Shown: positions 1 through 11,952, numbered from the stretch's first letter. The stretch: 64,000 bases of DNA from Tubulanus polymorphus (GCF_964204645.1 NC_134035.1:9734501-9798500), one strand, 5' to 3'. Program-made: numbers and translations. Notes: generated from the sequence alone by a model not told the origin.

Positions 1-294
1 GTGTATCAGTCATCTCTCCCTGGAGAGAAGTGACATTGGTATTATTACCCCTAGCCTATATCTGTAACTGTGTATCAGTCATCTCTCCCTGGAGAGAAGT
101 GATATTGGTATCATTACCCCTAGTCTATATCTGTAACTGTGTATCAGTCATCTCTCCCTGGAGAGAAAGACATTGGTATTATTACCCCTAGCCTATATCT
201 GTAACTGTGTATCAGTCATCTCTCCCTGGAGAGAAGTGATATTGGTATCATTACCCCTAGTCTATATCTGTAACTGTGTATCAGTCATCTCTCT
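1..294. repeat. Minisatellite, 69-bp unit, about 4.3 copies
   Basis: Copies begin at 1, 70, 139, 207 and 276, each opening with GTGTATCAGTCATCTCTCCC. The unit is 69 bp, and one copy is 68 bp. Alternate copies differ in the same places (GACATTGGTATTATT versus GATATTGGTATCATT), which suggests a 138-bp dimer as the amplified unit. The array runs off the left edge. It lies downstream of GBE1 exon 5, so it is probably in a GBE1 intron. The 94-aa open frame over it (173-457) is not supported as a gene. Confidence 0.93.
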
Positions 295-695
295 TCACTT
301 GATAAGAAATCACATAAAGTGCTCAGGAGTAAATCAACAAGGCAAGTATCGGTACCTCAAACATCTCATGAAGAGCAGAGCAGGGATAAGAATAGTGTAT
401 CTTGCCCAGGATAATCATAGCATTTACCTCGACGCAGCAAAGAAACTTGTGACTTGATAACCAAAACTACCATAATATGCATGTTCCATAACAGCCATTA
501 CTTGTATTGCATTATACCCTACAATATAACAGATACCAGATTATAGGTTCAACTGTCCACTAACTTACTTATTTCAAACAAATGCTTAGGGCGGATGATT
601 ACCGCCTTTGAAAAAAAAACACCAGGCCTGTGCCAAAGGGGTTCTAGGGATAACGAATGACTGGCTTGATCCATACATACAAGGTATTTGCTTAC

Positions 696-3310
696 CGAGG
701 TATTTGATACGGGGAAGTATGTTATCTTTGAAATGGGTGTACGACGCCACTTTTCCTTCCCATGATGAAATGCCCACGTGACATTCGTAAATGCGTAATC
801 TATCAGGTTTATCAGGATGCGGATATTTCCAATCAAACGCCTGAAATACATTAAATGCAAACAGTTCACTATATCATAGAGCTGTCAATAATCGCAGAGA
901 AAATGGTGGCAGAATTGACGAGCAACACTTGTAATTACTTCAATAATTTGTCCCTACAATCCAAATTCGAACCCAGGGGGCCAGTTCCATAGTCATCTTA
1001 AACTTTTCAACTTAAGACCAGTCTAAGAACATGCAAGTTCCATAGTCTATCTAACAATTTAAGACCAATCTCCAGACTTAAGCCTACTTTTGGACTAAGT
1101 TGACTGTGGAACTGGCCCCAAGGAACATGAAAATGGCTCCTGATATCCAATTGTTGCAAGATGTTACATGAAGTTAGATGAAATTAATCTAAACTCAACT
1201 CAAATATTGTATCATTTATAGTCATTAATAAGTGAAGTTTGACCCTCGAATTCCACATGATGCGCTCCACCAATGCTTTATCTTTAATCGATGAAGCCAT
1301 TTCACAAGCTCAATAATCAAATTTAAGTTTCAGTCCGACTCAACTCCTTTTCAATCAGTAATACCGGTACTTTAAAGAACGCTAGTTTTTGATCGATTTC
1401 CATTAAGAACTGTGGAACTGAGTTCAACTCGTATATTCGTACCTGCGGCGGATTCCAGAACACTTGATGATATATATTTGTCTTCTCAGCACGAGTGACG
1501 TATTTCGCCCACGGTGAAATACGATCCAATAGAGAATTATCTTTACTGACCACCAACAACTGAAAATAGACAACGATACTTATAACGGATTCTGGACTTT
1601 GGTCCGTCATTCAGCAATCATGGTGATTCAGCAATCAGGCTGAGGCAAAAATCTGGAATTTTTGCTTGTTGGCCTAAAAGTAAGCACTTTTGTGATACTT
1701 TTTTCATCAATTAAGACTGCAGCCCTTGTCATCCATAACACACTTATTAGCCAGAGAAATTAACAAATTAAAGCCCAGTTAGAGCCGGAATCTGGACACA
1801 ATACCCAGGCTTTCTATTTTTTTTTCACTGACTTACCTTGACAATACTGCCGTGTGGTATGGCACATGAGCCATCTGCATTAGCAGCTATTTTCACCTCC
1901 CATTTGCCGTAATCTAACTTGTCAAATTTGTACTGGAATTTGTCCCAATTATCTGCAAAGATTGAGACATTCAATTATTGAATCGGCTAAATCTAAAAAT
2001 CAACGAAGAGGATTGATTCAACTCTGCCTTAGTTCTATAAACAGATACTTTCTACAAGAGTAGCTTTTTTTACAAATTCTACTTTTATTCTCTGATAGTC
2101 AAATCTTTCTTCACACCGAGTTCCTCATTTATCCTCTTTCACACTCCTCATGATATCTGATTTCTCATCCATCCAGGCAATCCTGTGGAAAGCACCTTAC
2201 ATAATTGATTTTTTTTTAGGGGTCATTCTTCATGAGTACCAGACAGAGATTACCTCGAACTTTGGCCATTTTGACAAATTTGTTTCTGTTACACATTTTA
2301 TGTATGACATCAATTTTTCAACAAATTCATGACATAACAGTGATGATTATTATTCTGTGACGTCATAGCGGCCATCTTGACGCGCCTCGGTCACTGCTTA
2401 ACGTGGATAAATTAGGTCCCGACCATAAACGTAAATAAGCTAGAAAATAAGCTATTCACATTTTTCTGACTATATTCGGGAAAACAGTGGAATATATAGA
2501 TTGGATCTGCCCTATGTGATAGGACACCAAAAATGGTATTAATTAATATTAATTAATTATTAATTACAATTTATTAATTTCTTCTTAATAATAAAATAAA
2601 TACAGGTCTAATAATAGATTTGAACATTGGGATTGCGACGAATTCACTATGAAAGTGATCCATTTGATTTCTTACTAAAATCGCCGCGAATGAACAGAGC
2701 ATCCGCTCCCGGTGCCCATTCTCTCCATACAATAGCATTATCCGGCTGAACGTGGTATCCGTAATACTCGTAACCTCGCGAAAATTGGTCGAGACTTCCT
2801 TCAGCTTCAGCGATATTCTTGCTTAAATCCTCGAACAGGCCGTACCTTAAAATATGCAATAATGCAATATGTACAACAGAGATATAATATTAGATGACGA
2901 TCCTACGAAACAGATAAAGTTAAGGATGGTAGTCTATTAGCCATTGTGTTTCCCAAGTTTCAGGAGAGCCCCGTTGTAACGACGTCTGGTATTCAGAGAC
3001 TTATAAACAGTCAGTTAATTCAGACTGCAGAGTAGGTTCACTTGTCATATTAAGACCAAATTGAAGTTGTGTTCAAAAGATTACGAGAAAAAATCAAAAA
3101 AATTTATCCCGAACAGACATGACAGAACAGAACTTAACTGCTTAAAGTTAATGTCAGAAGAAATAGACATCATTCTTTACCCTCCTCAATCAGCACTTTA
3201 TCATTTTACCTTCTCTTAATTTCTCTTTCGAACGGCTTCAGATATCCATCGAGCTCGAAAAGCTTATCTATTTTGGGCACGACAACTTTATCTGGATCAA
3301 CAGGAGCCAT
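696..3310 (-). CDS. GBE1: 1,4-alpha-glucan (glycogen) branching enzyme, 5' part
   Basis: It makes alpha-1,6 branch points in glycogen by moving a cut alpha-1,4 chain, in the cytosol. Five minus-strand exons, in transcript order: 3210-3310 (ATG at 3310), 2676-2845, 1837-1952, 1443-1559, 696-840. They give 216 codons plus one base, in frame across GT-AG introns. Family signatures: [13 protein letters not shown] and [11 protein letters not shown] (exon 2), GDFNNWD made across the exon 2/3 junction, LDYGKWEV (exon 3), RISPWAKYV (exon 4), [11 protein letters not shown] and [13 protein letters not shown] (exon 5). Exons 2-4 are the CBM48-like N-terminal module; exon 5 enters the GH13 barrel. The catalytic Asp/Glu exons lie beyond the left edge, so activity cannot be judged. 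The start gives a 33-residue leader like that of animal GBE1. Divergent neighbour: LIN9. Confidence 0.95.
976..1120. repeat. Foldback element, family 1 (GGGGCCAGTTCCATAG ends)
   Basis: About 145 bp, in GBE1 intron 4. The left end GGGGGCCAGTTCCATAGTC is mirrored by the right end GACTGTGGAACTGGCCCC, and internal arms carry CTTAAGACCAGTCTAAG in opposite orientations. Related copies lie at 23953-24100, 37005-37138 and 58828-58962. No coding capacity; probably a MITE-like hairpin element. Confidence 0.75.
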
Positions 3311-3865
3311 AGTAAACACTGGGCATTATCGGCCCAAATGACAGCACATAGACAAGGTCAATAATATACCGGAGCAACCCCTGACGGTGAACATTCAACT
3401 CAATTCAGTTTTATTTTCAGTTTATTTTGCTGAAATTAAAACATATCTTTCAGTTTAAGTGTTCATTACAATTAAATTGGACTTTTCAGAAACGATATTT
3501 CACGTCCATCAATTAGAAAACGATCACTTAGAGTTCTAGTATACCGATTGATAACTGGGGACTGGGGTGGGGCTCGAACCCAAGTGTTCAATGAATTCCG
3601 TTATTTCATTTTGTATCTCAGTACCCTGATGATGGCTATTAGCATTTAGCCGAAAGGTTGCTCGAAATATAATCATTTTAATAGAACTTTTTATTTTTGG
3701 CTGAATTTATTAGGGGATTTCTCCTCGTTGTTCGATGAACGCGTTCTGTATAAATCACGACCACGTGCTATTGTTTACATGTTGTTTGTGGGAGATTGTT
3801 TACATGTTGCGCGTGTCACATGTTCCCAGAATCCTTTTGTTCCGAAGAGGGCGCTAGCATTCAAA
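3311..3865. promoter_or_regulatory. Presumed bidirectional promoter between GBE1 and LIN9
   Basis: Only 555 bp separate the divergent start codons of GBE1 (3310, minus) and LIN9 (3866, plus), so both 5' UTRs and promoters must sit here unless upstream non-coding exons exist. The LIN9-proximal third contains CACGTG (about 3762), an E-box, and a GC-richer stretch. No clear TATA box is placed. The function is inferred from layout alone. Confidence 0.5.
3555..3700. repeat. Possible interspersed repeat with tRNA-like B-box
   Basis: On the minus strand this reads GGGTTCGAGCCCC, a match to a polymerase III B-box. Next to it on the plus strand is CTGATGA (3626-3632), a short GGCT/AGCC stem and GAAA (3652-3655). 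The arrangement suggests a SINE-like or Penelope-LTR-like relic inside the GBE1/LIN9 promoter. Only one copy is seen in this window, so the call is weak. Confidence 0.25.
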
Positions 3866-6800
3866 ATGGCGGACGATTCAGCTTTAGAAAGTGAGTTACA
3901 AAAGATGCGATTATTTACGGATAAACCACGTCTAATCGACGATACGGGCGCCGATTTGTCGCGAATTCACTCGATTTCAACGGATCGATGTGGCACGATT
4001 TAATCTGACGATTTCTGTGTATAAGACGACGAGAAATACAACGAAAATATGCTTGAAATGCCTGAATTTGGCGAAATGTGTCATTGTTTTTCCTACACTT
4101 TTTAGTTTTTTACTTCTCGCGACTCGGCTGCGTGCATCATCTTCTTACTTGTTTACTCAAACATGCAGCCCTGCTAAATTGAGCAACGAATTAGTACTGT
4201 AATTATGATAGCTGAAATTCCCAAGTTTACTGACTGCTCCTCCCTACCAAGCAGTGTGACTGAGTCAGAGTGTTGTAACTGTAACCTCTGGCTTTAGACT
4301 TTTCAGTGTAACCAGAAAATTTGCTAGGCCTAATTGCTTGCTGCTGAAATTGTTATTCTTTCAACAAGTATAGTATGGAGGAGAATAGGGTTTGGCTGGT
4401 TTTCTGGTTTGATTAATAAATAATAGTCACTACGTGAAATTTGTTGAATAGATTTAATAACAACTGTTGTGATATATTTTTTCACAGATTCTTCAGCTGA
4501 AGCTTTGGTCAGTTTAAAAAGTGGTAAGAATTCCAATAGAAAAGTAATCGGTTGTTCAATGTTCTTTTGATTTAACAAACTTGTAAATGTCTTCTTTCAT
4601 TTATTGAACATTATGCATTCTAGCTCTTCAACGGTTATTACCTCGATTGCGATGTAAATCGAATTATAAACTCTTCACTAGACTTAAAGCGATCAATTAG
4701 CTTAAATCCCTTCAAGACTCTACAACATATTTATCATGCTGATTAGTTATTAAAACCCTGTTTTGTTCCTATTTCAGGTAAAGGTAATACATTCGCTGCA
4801 CCGGCAAATCCTAGTCCAACAAGAAGAACATTGGTAAGATATATCAACTGTTGAAAAACCAATTATGAGAACTCGAACTTTAAGGATTGACTGTGAAACC
4901 TTTAAGAGTATCTTCGACTATGTACAAGAAATTTTGCCAGAAAGCCTTGAACCTGGGATCTAACTAGAAATTCTTAAACCTAGGATCTAACTGAAAGCCT
5001 TGATCTTTGGATCCGACTAGAAATCCTTACACTTGGGATCTGTGAACGAACCTTGAACTTTGTGCATCTCAGTGTTCTTCTTAACAAGTTTTAGAGGTGC
5101 GGCCACCCCTCTGATTTTTACATCCACCCTCTGAAAATCAGCCACCCCTTATGAAATATCTGCTCCCCCTGCCAGATCGGAAGTCAATATTCTATCAAGC
5201 TTAATTTTTTGGAGGATCGAAAGCCTTGCTACTTTAGCTGCCACAAAGTGATACACTTAAAAATGAATGCAGCCGCCTTTTAAAATTCCATTAGACCTAA
5301 CCCGGGGGTTAACTCAATTGAAATTGAATTGAGTTAACCCCCAGGTTAAAGTTAATACCTGTCTATAAAACCGGGCCCTTGAGCTTTGACTGTGACTAGA
5401 TAACTTATGCTTTGGATATCACCTTATTTTCAATACGAAATATTTTCATTTTATTCAAAGTCGTCGCGGAATAGAAAACGAAATCGATTGTTTTTCAACG
5501 ATGACGAAGACACGACGACCGGGGTCGGGATGCGAGCGTCGCCGAAAAAACAAGCGAAAGTTTCAGCCGCAGCAGCATCACCGGCGAAAACACCGCAAAC
5601 AAGGGCTAGCACTAAAGCATCCGTATGTGTCCTTAATTATCGTTAAAAAAACATTGACAATTAGGCCTGATTATATTTTCAGCATTTTTGAATGATTTAA
5701 AGACAATCATTAACTCTTTCAGTGCTGACAAATTCTTACTCTTAAGTGCTGGAGATAATTTAAAAATTTTGGAGAATTTCACCATTTCAGTGCATACAAC
5801 TAAAGTGAATCGATATCGCAGTGCGATGTATTGTTAGTTACATATATTTCACAATTATTGACTGGTGCTGCCATCTTGCACTAGAGATTATAATTAATAA
5901 CACTGCTGTGCGGTGTATTTAGCAAAGTCCATCACCGATTCATATACACGGCACTGCAGTGTAGACACACTGAAAGGGTTAAGCATTCCAACTTGGGTGT
6001 TAGATTTTGATCTACAGTCAAAATAATTAAAAATGAACTGATTTAATTTTCTACTAGATGAGAATCAAATTTAACTGAGATCTGTAAAACTGGCTTTGAA
6101 GTTATCATGATTTTTCATTCATGAACTTAACATATAGAATTACATCGCCATCATCATTTATTATAGGCTGTGCCGAAAGGAGCTTTGAGTACCCCAGATA
6201 AGAAAGTGGCCCAAGCTATCGGAGTCCGATTACGCAATTTACTCAAACTTCCGAAAGCTCACAAGTGGGCGTGTTACGAGTCATTCTATTCAAATCTAGA
6301 CGCGTAAGTCAATTTTAAGTAGTACTAGCGCAGAATATGGCCATTTCTCTGAAATGGTTTGTTCAATCACAGCATAACTTAACAGCTAAATCTTGTTTCT
6401 AATTCGATTTAATCTTGATCAGGAATTGTTTGTACCAAAAAAATGTCAGAATATGATTTTCAACACAGATTTCTCAATCATTGAAATCGATCAGTCCCAA
6501 ATGATTCTTACTAAAAAGACTACGCCTTTTTAATGCCATCATTGCAACCTTGAAAACACTGCCTTTTAACAAATTTCGTGTTATAAGGAATGTGTTATTT
6601 CCATTGAATTTGAGTGAAATTGGTGTTACGTGAGGACTAGCTTTAAAAATGATGACGTTGATAATAACATGTTTTAAACTGTACCACACGATCCTAGCTG
6701 AACAGGCCTTATACAACTATTACTACTAACACTTAAACAATTTTTTCCGTTTTGTCTGATTATTTTCTAGGCCGATATTCGAGGGTGAAAATGATTTCTG

Positions 6801-9800
6801 TATCTGTCTGAAGGAGACGTTTCCGCAGTTGAAAACGATGAAACTGCGTCGAGTTGAGTGGTGCACGATTAGACGATTAATGGGTAAACCGCGCCGGTAT
6901 GTGTCAGTCGTCGTCTATCATTCCCCCAATGACATCATCGATCGAGAAATGGGAAGAATGCACAGGGTGGCGCCACTGGGAATCTGGGAAAACTCAGGGA
7001 ATTTGACATATTTTACCAAAAACCTGGAAAGCTATGCTATTGAACGTGTGATTCATTGAAAAATGAATGAATTGTAACATTTTAAACCTAGAAATTTCTC
7101 TGATTTCGAACCTAGAAATTCCACACCGAATTTTGTGTAATCGAACAGAAAAATCAGGGAAAACTTGTTAAAGGAATTTGTAAAAGTGGTTACTGTGATG
7201 TTTTATCGGTGGTATTTCAGGTGTTCGGCGGCATTTTTTCTTGAGGAACGAGATTTGTTGCATAAAAAGCGCAAAAAGATTCGGTTGTTGCAGCAACGTA
7301 AAGTCGGCGAATTGAAACTGGACGATTTGAAAGATCTTCCCGAGGATATACCGATGCCACTTGTAATCGGCACCAAAGTCACAGGTGATTACTGAGCCTT
7401 GCCGCGTTTTAGTCCGAGTGTACAGTGAAATTTATCTCAGCAACGAGCAAGCCGATCGGTGCCACAAGTTTTTGTGCGGCAAACTTGCTGTGTATCTGCG
7501 CACCTGGTCTAGTGTGGCAGGGTTTCGTGCCGTGGCTGAGTCTAGCGATGCCCCCCTGCCGAGAGCGTATGTTGCTGAGCAGGGTTGATGATAAAAATGA
7601 CAATTAGGGTCTTATTTTGTTAGACATTTTATGAGGAATCCGGCAATGTTTGACATGGAAGCTATTTGTAGAGCATTTCCTACATTCATTTCCGGCCCAG
7701 TTATGTACCTGTATGTGGTAAATGTTTAGAAATTAAGACTTTCTGAAAATGTAAAAGTAATCGAAAGTATTCATTTTGTAATTGGTTTGGTTTTTACAGC
7801 GAGATTACGTAATCCACAGGATGGTCTCTTCTCCGGTACTATAGATGCGTTAGATACAGTGAATAATACATACAGGGTGACCTTCGAAAGGAATAATCTT
7901 GGAACGCATTCGATACCTGATTATGAAGTACTGGTATGTATTCAATACGCTCAGTAGGGGCCGTAGAATATCCTGAGTGTGGTTGCCCGTGAGCTTAGGC
8001 AGGGCGGCCACTGACCTGGAATGCCCAGGGCATTATTGACAACGCTTTACTTGATTCATGAATTAAAGATGAACAGATCGTAACATTTTAAACCAAGAAA
8101 TTCCTCGCATTTGCTCGGGGAATTTTGTGTCATAAAATGGAAAATCAGGGAAAACTAAATTGTTAATGGGAGGAAAGTGGCCGCCTTGTTAGAGTGCATT
8201 TCCACAGTGGATACCCCCTCTTCACTCGTCAAGGGATTCAAACCCACTACGCTAAAGCTGTTCCCCGAACACCTTGACCTCACGAGTCATTGGAGTCGTT
8301 ACTAGCCAACCAGAATCCGGTCGTACCAATCACAGCGCTTGTAACAAACGACATTAGGCTTCTGTTGGTTTTACTGTTAAATGGACCAATCAACGAACGT
8401 TTTACCGAACAAGGGAGTATTTCGCAAATTGATATATGACGTCATGCGCAACAGCGCCAGTAAGGAAATCACGCTTCGTGAGGCCAGGGGGCTGGTGGAA
8501 GCGAGTCCGGGAGCGATACCGGACCCCTGGCAAGCGAGGATGTAGATACCCATGAAATCATGGGATAGTTATATGATACATCATGAAACTCATATTCATC
8601 AGATTCATGAATTATTTTAAATTTCGTATCGTATTTGAATATATTTAATCGTTCTATTTTCCCTGTTTGCAGAGTAACGAACCTCAAGAAACGATGCCAC
8701 TGTCGGCGTTCCAACAACGTAATCGTCCACGACAGAACTTCCTCACGCCACCGAGATTCATACCGGGTATTAACTCACCGCAGCTGGTACGTACGGTACT
8801 CGTTCAGTCCTCAATACGACATCAGGGCCCTCAACAAGACATCGGGGTCCCTACGCTTCCTTGATTCCTTAAAAAAACTCCTAAGCTGAAAATGATTTTA
8901 AATGTGCTTGAAACTCCTTTGATTTGAGCAAAATGCGCGAAATTACTAGTATACAGTAGACGCTATGCCTAAATCGGTAAAGTTGGAACCAGGATATATT
9001 TTTCTTTACCCAATTAGGCAGTTACCGAATTAGAAACCGAGTTTAATCGTGTAAAGGATAATAATTGCTTATAAAACCACTGAATTAATGGTTTACCGAG
9101 ATAAACAGTACTGATTTAGGTGAAGTCTGCAGTATGATGTGAAAGTGATGCAGACACGTGAAATATGGCATTTTTTCCTTGAAAACTCATATCCAGGAAT
9201 AACCAATTAATAGGGACCCTGAATCATCTAAATAAACGCCGCATTGAGCACATTTTCAGAGCGGTTTATCGTTTATTTCAGTCAAACGATCCGTTATTGG
9301 GAGCTTCCCCGCTGAAAGGACAACTACTAAGCATGGAAGGCGGAACCTACGGTGGATTCCCGATTAAATTCCTTGTACTATTAGTAAGTGCTCAAAAGCT
9401 CCTGTCACAGTATAAACTCTTATCGATAAAAATCTGAACTGAAATGACGGATATTTTTTTTCTGTAGACTCGACTATCGAAGATTCTATCGATCAAAAAG
9501 GATCGGATCAAACATCTACGAACTCTAAACACCGACGCTGAGAAAAAAGTAAGTCGTACATGAAATGATAACTCTTGGTATAATTTGTTTAAGTCCCACT
9601 AATATCTTGCCCCAAGAGTCTGTACAAGCTCTCTTCCATACCTCGTTAGGCTCGTATGGTTAATACTGAATCATAATTGTTATATTTTCTTGTATTCAGA
9701 AATCGTTTGATTGCGACATCGACCTCGATTTCCAGAAGAAATACGCTTCGACCGTGCTAGATCTGGAACGTTTAAACAAAGATTTAAACAATTATTTAGT

Positions 9801-11424
9801 CGGAGTTCAGAAGTTCTGCCATGAGGTATTTACTGCTTCGATGTTAATACCGACAAACCATCCAAATATCTGATATTTTTTTAGCTCCGCTGTGACCGAA
9901 GATGGATTCTTTCCCCAGGGGGCACCCCTTAGGGTGGAGTTTCTGTTTCTTCAAATCGCTACTAGTCCTACAGTTTTAAATCGGATCAATTCCAAATTTG
10001 GTATGAATGTTCTACGGACCAATAGCTACAAAGTACAGAGCCCTTTTTGGATTTGGCCAAAAGGGGGCACCCCTAGGTCTGCAGCTTCCATTTCTTCAAA
10101 TCACACAGCGGAGCCGATAGGCTCCTTGTCTCACATTTGAATCGCGTGACTTTCTCAAGTTATATTTAGGTTACACTATTCTCTGGTTATTACGTTTAAA
10201 CTGATTATTGATGATTTTAATTGTAGCTCGCTCCGGAGCAAGGATTAGGACCGCTAGAACAGGCAGGCGAAATTAAAAAGACTTGCGAAAACGAAGGAAA
10301 TGCAACGACCGTACGAATCAATGCAGCGCAGGTCAGTTTTAATTCCTTAAACATAAACTTCAACCTCCAGTTCTATAGTTCAGCAAGGACGTGACTACCA
10401 CTAATATTTTAAATAGTTACTAAGCCTACTCTGTTAAGACCTCCACTACCAAAATTATTGAAATGCGCTCAAAATCAGGATAATTTTTAAGTCCACTTTC
10501 AAACTTCAATTTCGGACATCAAGTTGTGTTGAAAACTACTAATTTATCAAAAGATCATTAAAAGTGGTGTTTGTGTTCGTTCCAGGGGAAACGCTGCGTA
10601 AAGAATGAACGCTCTTTGTCGCTTGTGTCGCAACTCACTTCTCTGATGTTACAAATAAAGGTTTGTTCAAATATAATGTCACTTAATGTCATCTTAATGT
10701 CATCGAAACCTGCCTTACTTAGTCTTACTGTAAACTGATAGTCAGTTTACAGTTCTGACAAATTCTAATTTGTTGCTCGAACTTTGTTAGAGATATGAAT
10801 TATATATATCATATCGCTTGAATTAGAATATCTTATTGTTTCAGAATTTTGCCGAGAACGATATGAATTCGTTTGAGTTCAAATCTCTTCAGGAAGCTCT
10901 ACTGGAAATTAAGAATTCGTTGGACAGATCGAATATCAGGTATCTATCTATCTACTGGAATGGTTGCGCTCCTAAAAGCAATTGAAACTCCTCTTAAACA
11001 ATACAGGGTCCCTACGACTCTCTGAACTGTTTCAGAATGGAAAATGCTTTAAAGGTGCTTGAAACTCAATTTTGAGAAATAGGCAATTACAATTACATCA
11101 ATTTTATTATTTTGATCTATAAACAGTACTGATTCAGGAGTCAGTAATAGGAATATGAAAGTGATGCAGACACTTCCTCAAAATTTGAAATGCTTAAAAC
11201 TCTATATCCAGGAATGACTGATCAGTAGGGACCCTGTAGTAGTCATAGTTGGGTCTTAAATAAAAATCATATCAAGACATGTATATCATTGCGAAATGTT
11301 GTTTTTGTTTTTCAGCGTATTTCAGAACAACGTCGAAGTGCATGTGAATCACATACAAAGTGGTCTAACTCAACTGGGAAATCTACACGCGTTCTCGGAA
11401 CCTGCTCCATACTCGCTGTTATAA
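3866..11424 (+). CDS. LIN9: LIN9 (DIRP-domain subunit of the DREAM/MuvB complex)
   Basis: A core MuvB scaffold that works in the nucleus with LIN37, LIN52, LIN54, RBBP4 and E2F/RB-like or B-MYB partners to repress or activate cell-cycle genes. Sixteen exons: 3866-3890, 4488-4523, 4778-4833, 5461-5622, 6167-6303, 6771-6896, 7221-7384, 7800-7933, 8673-8786, 9282-9383, 9468-9548, 9700-9825, 10227-10331, 10586-10660, 10845-10939, 11316-11424. They sum to 1,647 nt, 548 aa plus TAA, close to human LIN9 (about 540 aa). Signatures: NSSAEALVSLKSG (exons 2-3), RLRNLLKLPKAHKW (DIRP start, exon 5), RRLMGKPRRCS (exons 6-7), KIRLLQQRKV, LPLVIGTKVTARLR-like DIRP/Tudor boundary (exons 7-8), GTHSIPDYEVLSNEP (exons 8-9), EFKSLQEALLEIKNS (exon 15), NNVEVHVNHIQSGL near the end. 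The least certain junction is the exon 4 acceptor (CAAAG at 5460). Confidence 0.96.
5069..5293. repeat. Interspersed element, CAGTGTTCTCCAC-ended family (copy 1)
   Basis: In LIN9 intron 3. It shares, in order, CAGTGTTCT near the left end, GTTTTAGAGG.GCGGCC, TATGAAATATCTGCT, and GGATCGAAAGCCTTGCT with the copy at 32081-32356. The right end is cut where the foldback at 5291 begins. Confidence 0.65.
5291..5384. repeat. Foldback element, family 2, left arm shortened
   Basis: A near-perfect palindrome centred near 5320: GGGGGTTAACTCAATT pairs with AATTGAGTTAACCCCC, and the right arm runs on to TCTATAAAACCGGGCCC. The matching left end GGGCCCGGTTTTATAGAC seen in full copies (24101-24209, 40264-40373) is missing here. 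Confidence 0.75.
5714..5978. mobile_element. piggyBac-like MITE, TTAA target duplication
   Basis: A 265-bp element in LIN9 intron 4, flanked by TTAA at 5710-5713 and 5979-5982. Ends CTCTTTCAGTG and CACTGAAAGGG are inverted repeats. A second copy lies at 42400-42643. There is no transposase frame, so it would be non-autonomous. Confidence 0.8.
6965..7165 (-). repeat. CAGGGTGGCCACT family, subtype A, minus-oriented fragment
   Basis: In LIN9 intron 6. It carries the subtype A landmarks in reverse: GTCAATAGCATA-like text, a TGAAAAATGAATGAATTGTA stretch, then AACATTTTAAACCTAGAAAT. The region around 7110 repeats the CCTAGAAATT motif. Confidence 0.7.
7395..7600. other. GC-rich block inside LIN9 intron 7, origin unknown
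   Basis: About 200 bp that are clearly more GC-rich than the surrounding introns and open in three overlapping frames (two plus, one minus). No domain or family is recognised, and LIN9 splices across it (exons end at 7384 and resume at 7800). It could be a transposon fragment, a processed-gene relic or a structured RNA. Confidence 0.4.
8005..8165 (-). repeat. CAGGGTGGCCACT family, subtype A, minus-oriented
   Basis: In LIN9 intron 8. It opens with GGGCGGCCACTGACCTGGAA and contains GTAACATTTTAAACCAAGAAA and GGAAAATCAGGGAAAA, the reverse of the plus-oriented copies near 38.8 and 56.8 kb. Confidence 0.75.
8170..8260 (+). repeat. Possible tRNA-derived SINE fragment
   Basis: GTGGCCGCCTTGTTAGAGTGC resembles an A-box region, and GGGATTCAAACCC about 45 bp downstream resembles a B-box. 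The spacing fits a tRNA-like head. A single copy, so confidence is low. Confidence 0.35.
8843..9221. repeat. GGGTCCCTAC-ended element (long form)
   Basis: In LIN9 intron 9. The left end GGGGTCCCTACG and right end TAGGGACCCTG are inverted. It shares internal text with 11004-11237, 14110-14760 and 47364-47738, including ACAGTACTGATT and GTGATGCAGACAC. Confidence 0.75.
11004..11237. mobile_element. GGGTCCCTAC-ended MITE with TA target duplication
   Basis: A 234-bp element in LIN9 intron 15. The ends CAGGGTCCCTAC and GTAGGGACCCTG are perfect 12-bp inverted repeats, flanked on both sides by TA (11002-11003, 11238-11239). TA duplication fits Tc1/mariner-type mobilisation. Confidence 0.85.
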
Positions 11425-11555
11425 TGAATTCATTCGTGTTAAGAGATGATGTGCCAACTGATTTAAATATGTATCGTATTATCAACATTTTATGCCGCGA
11501 AAACAGCGAAGATTGTCCTTTGAAATAAGATAATATCTCTTTAAAGAGGTAGATT

Positions 11556-11712
11556 AGGGATCATTCTTTTATTACGTACGCATGAAATATGAATTTTCCC
11601 TCCCCTCTGTACGCAAAATCGGCCATTTTTCATATACATTAAGCATTACAGTACGCAATTACACTGACCCCTCCATCTCCCCTAATGCGTACGGAATAAA
11701 TGAATGACCCCT
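11556..11712. repeat. AGGGATCATTC-ended MITE (copy 1)
   Basis: About 157 bp. AGGGATCATTC at the left and GAATGACCCCT at the right are inverted. Shared core: TTACGTACGCATGAAAT and AATCGGCCATTTTTCA. Other copies: 13094-13256, and reversed at 15537-15680. Confidence 0.8.
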
Positions 11713-11952
11713 AACACCGTGGTTCATTCTAAGAGAAATGTTAAAGAGTGCTGAGCTATTAAAAGCTGCTTTCTCGAATCTGAACCACCTCAAAGATTTT
11801 ATACTTTATCACCATTGTTTCTCCAAAGTTTGGTCGTCCGGACTTCGCCTGTGTTCAGGACTTCAGCCGAGACATTTTTAATTCGAATTCGAACTGTAAC
11901 AAATGGACTTATTTTTTCATTTACCCTTGTTAAGACTTTACAGTAAAATTCT

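Noticed and set aside
1-294. CRISPR-like array because of regular repeats
   Set aside because: Units are contiguous without unique spacers, and the genome is eukaryotic.
3620-3660. Hammerhead ribozyme (CTGATGA, short stem, GAAA)
   Set aside because: The pair next to the conserved core is mismatched (T at 3633 against C at 3651), and I could not find stems I and III or a cleavage triplet. At most a decayed relic.
3891-4003. Extending LIN9 exon 1 through the open frame to 4003
   Set aside because: Splicing at the GTGAGT donor (3891) to 4488 restores the conserved NSSAEALVSLKSG segment, whereas the read-through ends in a stop with no family match.
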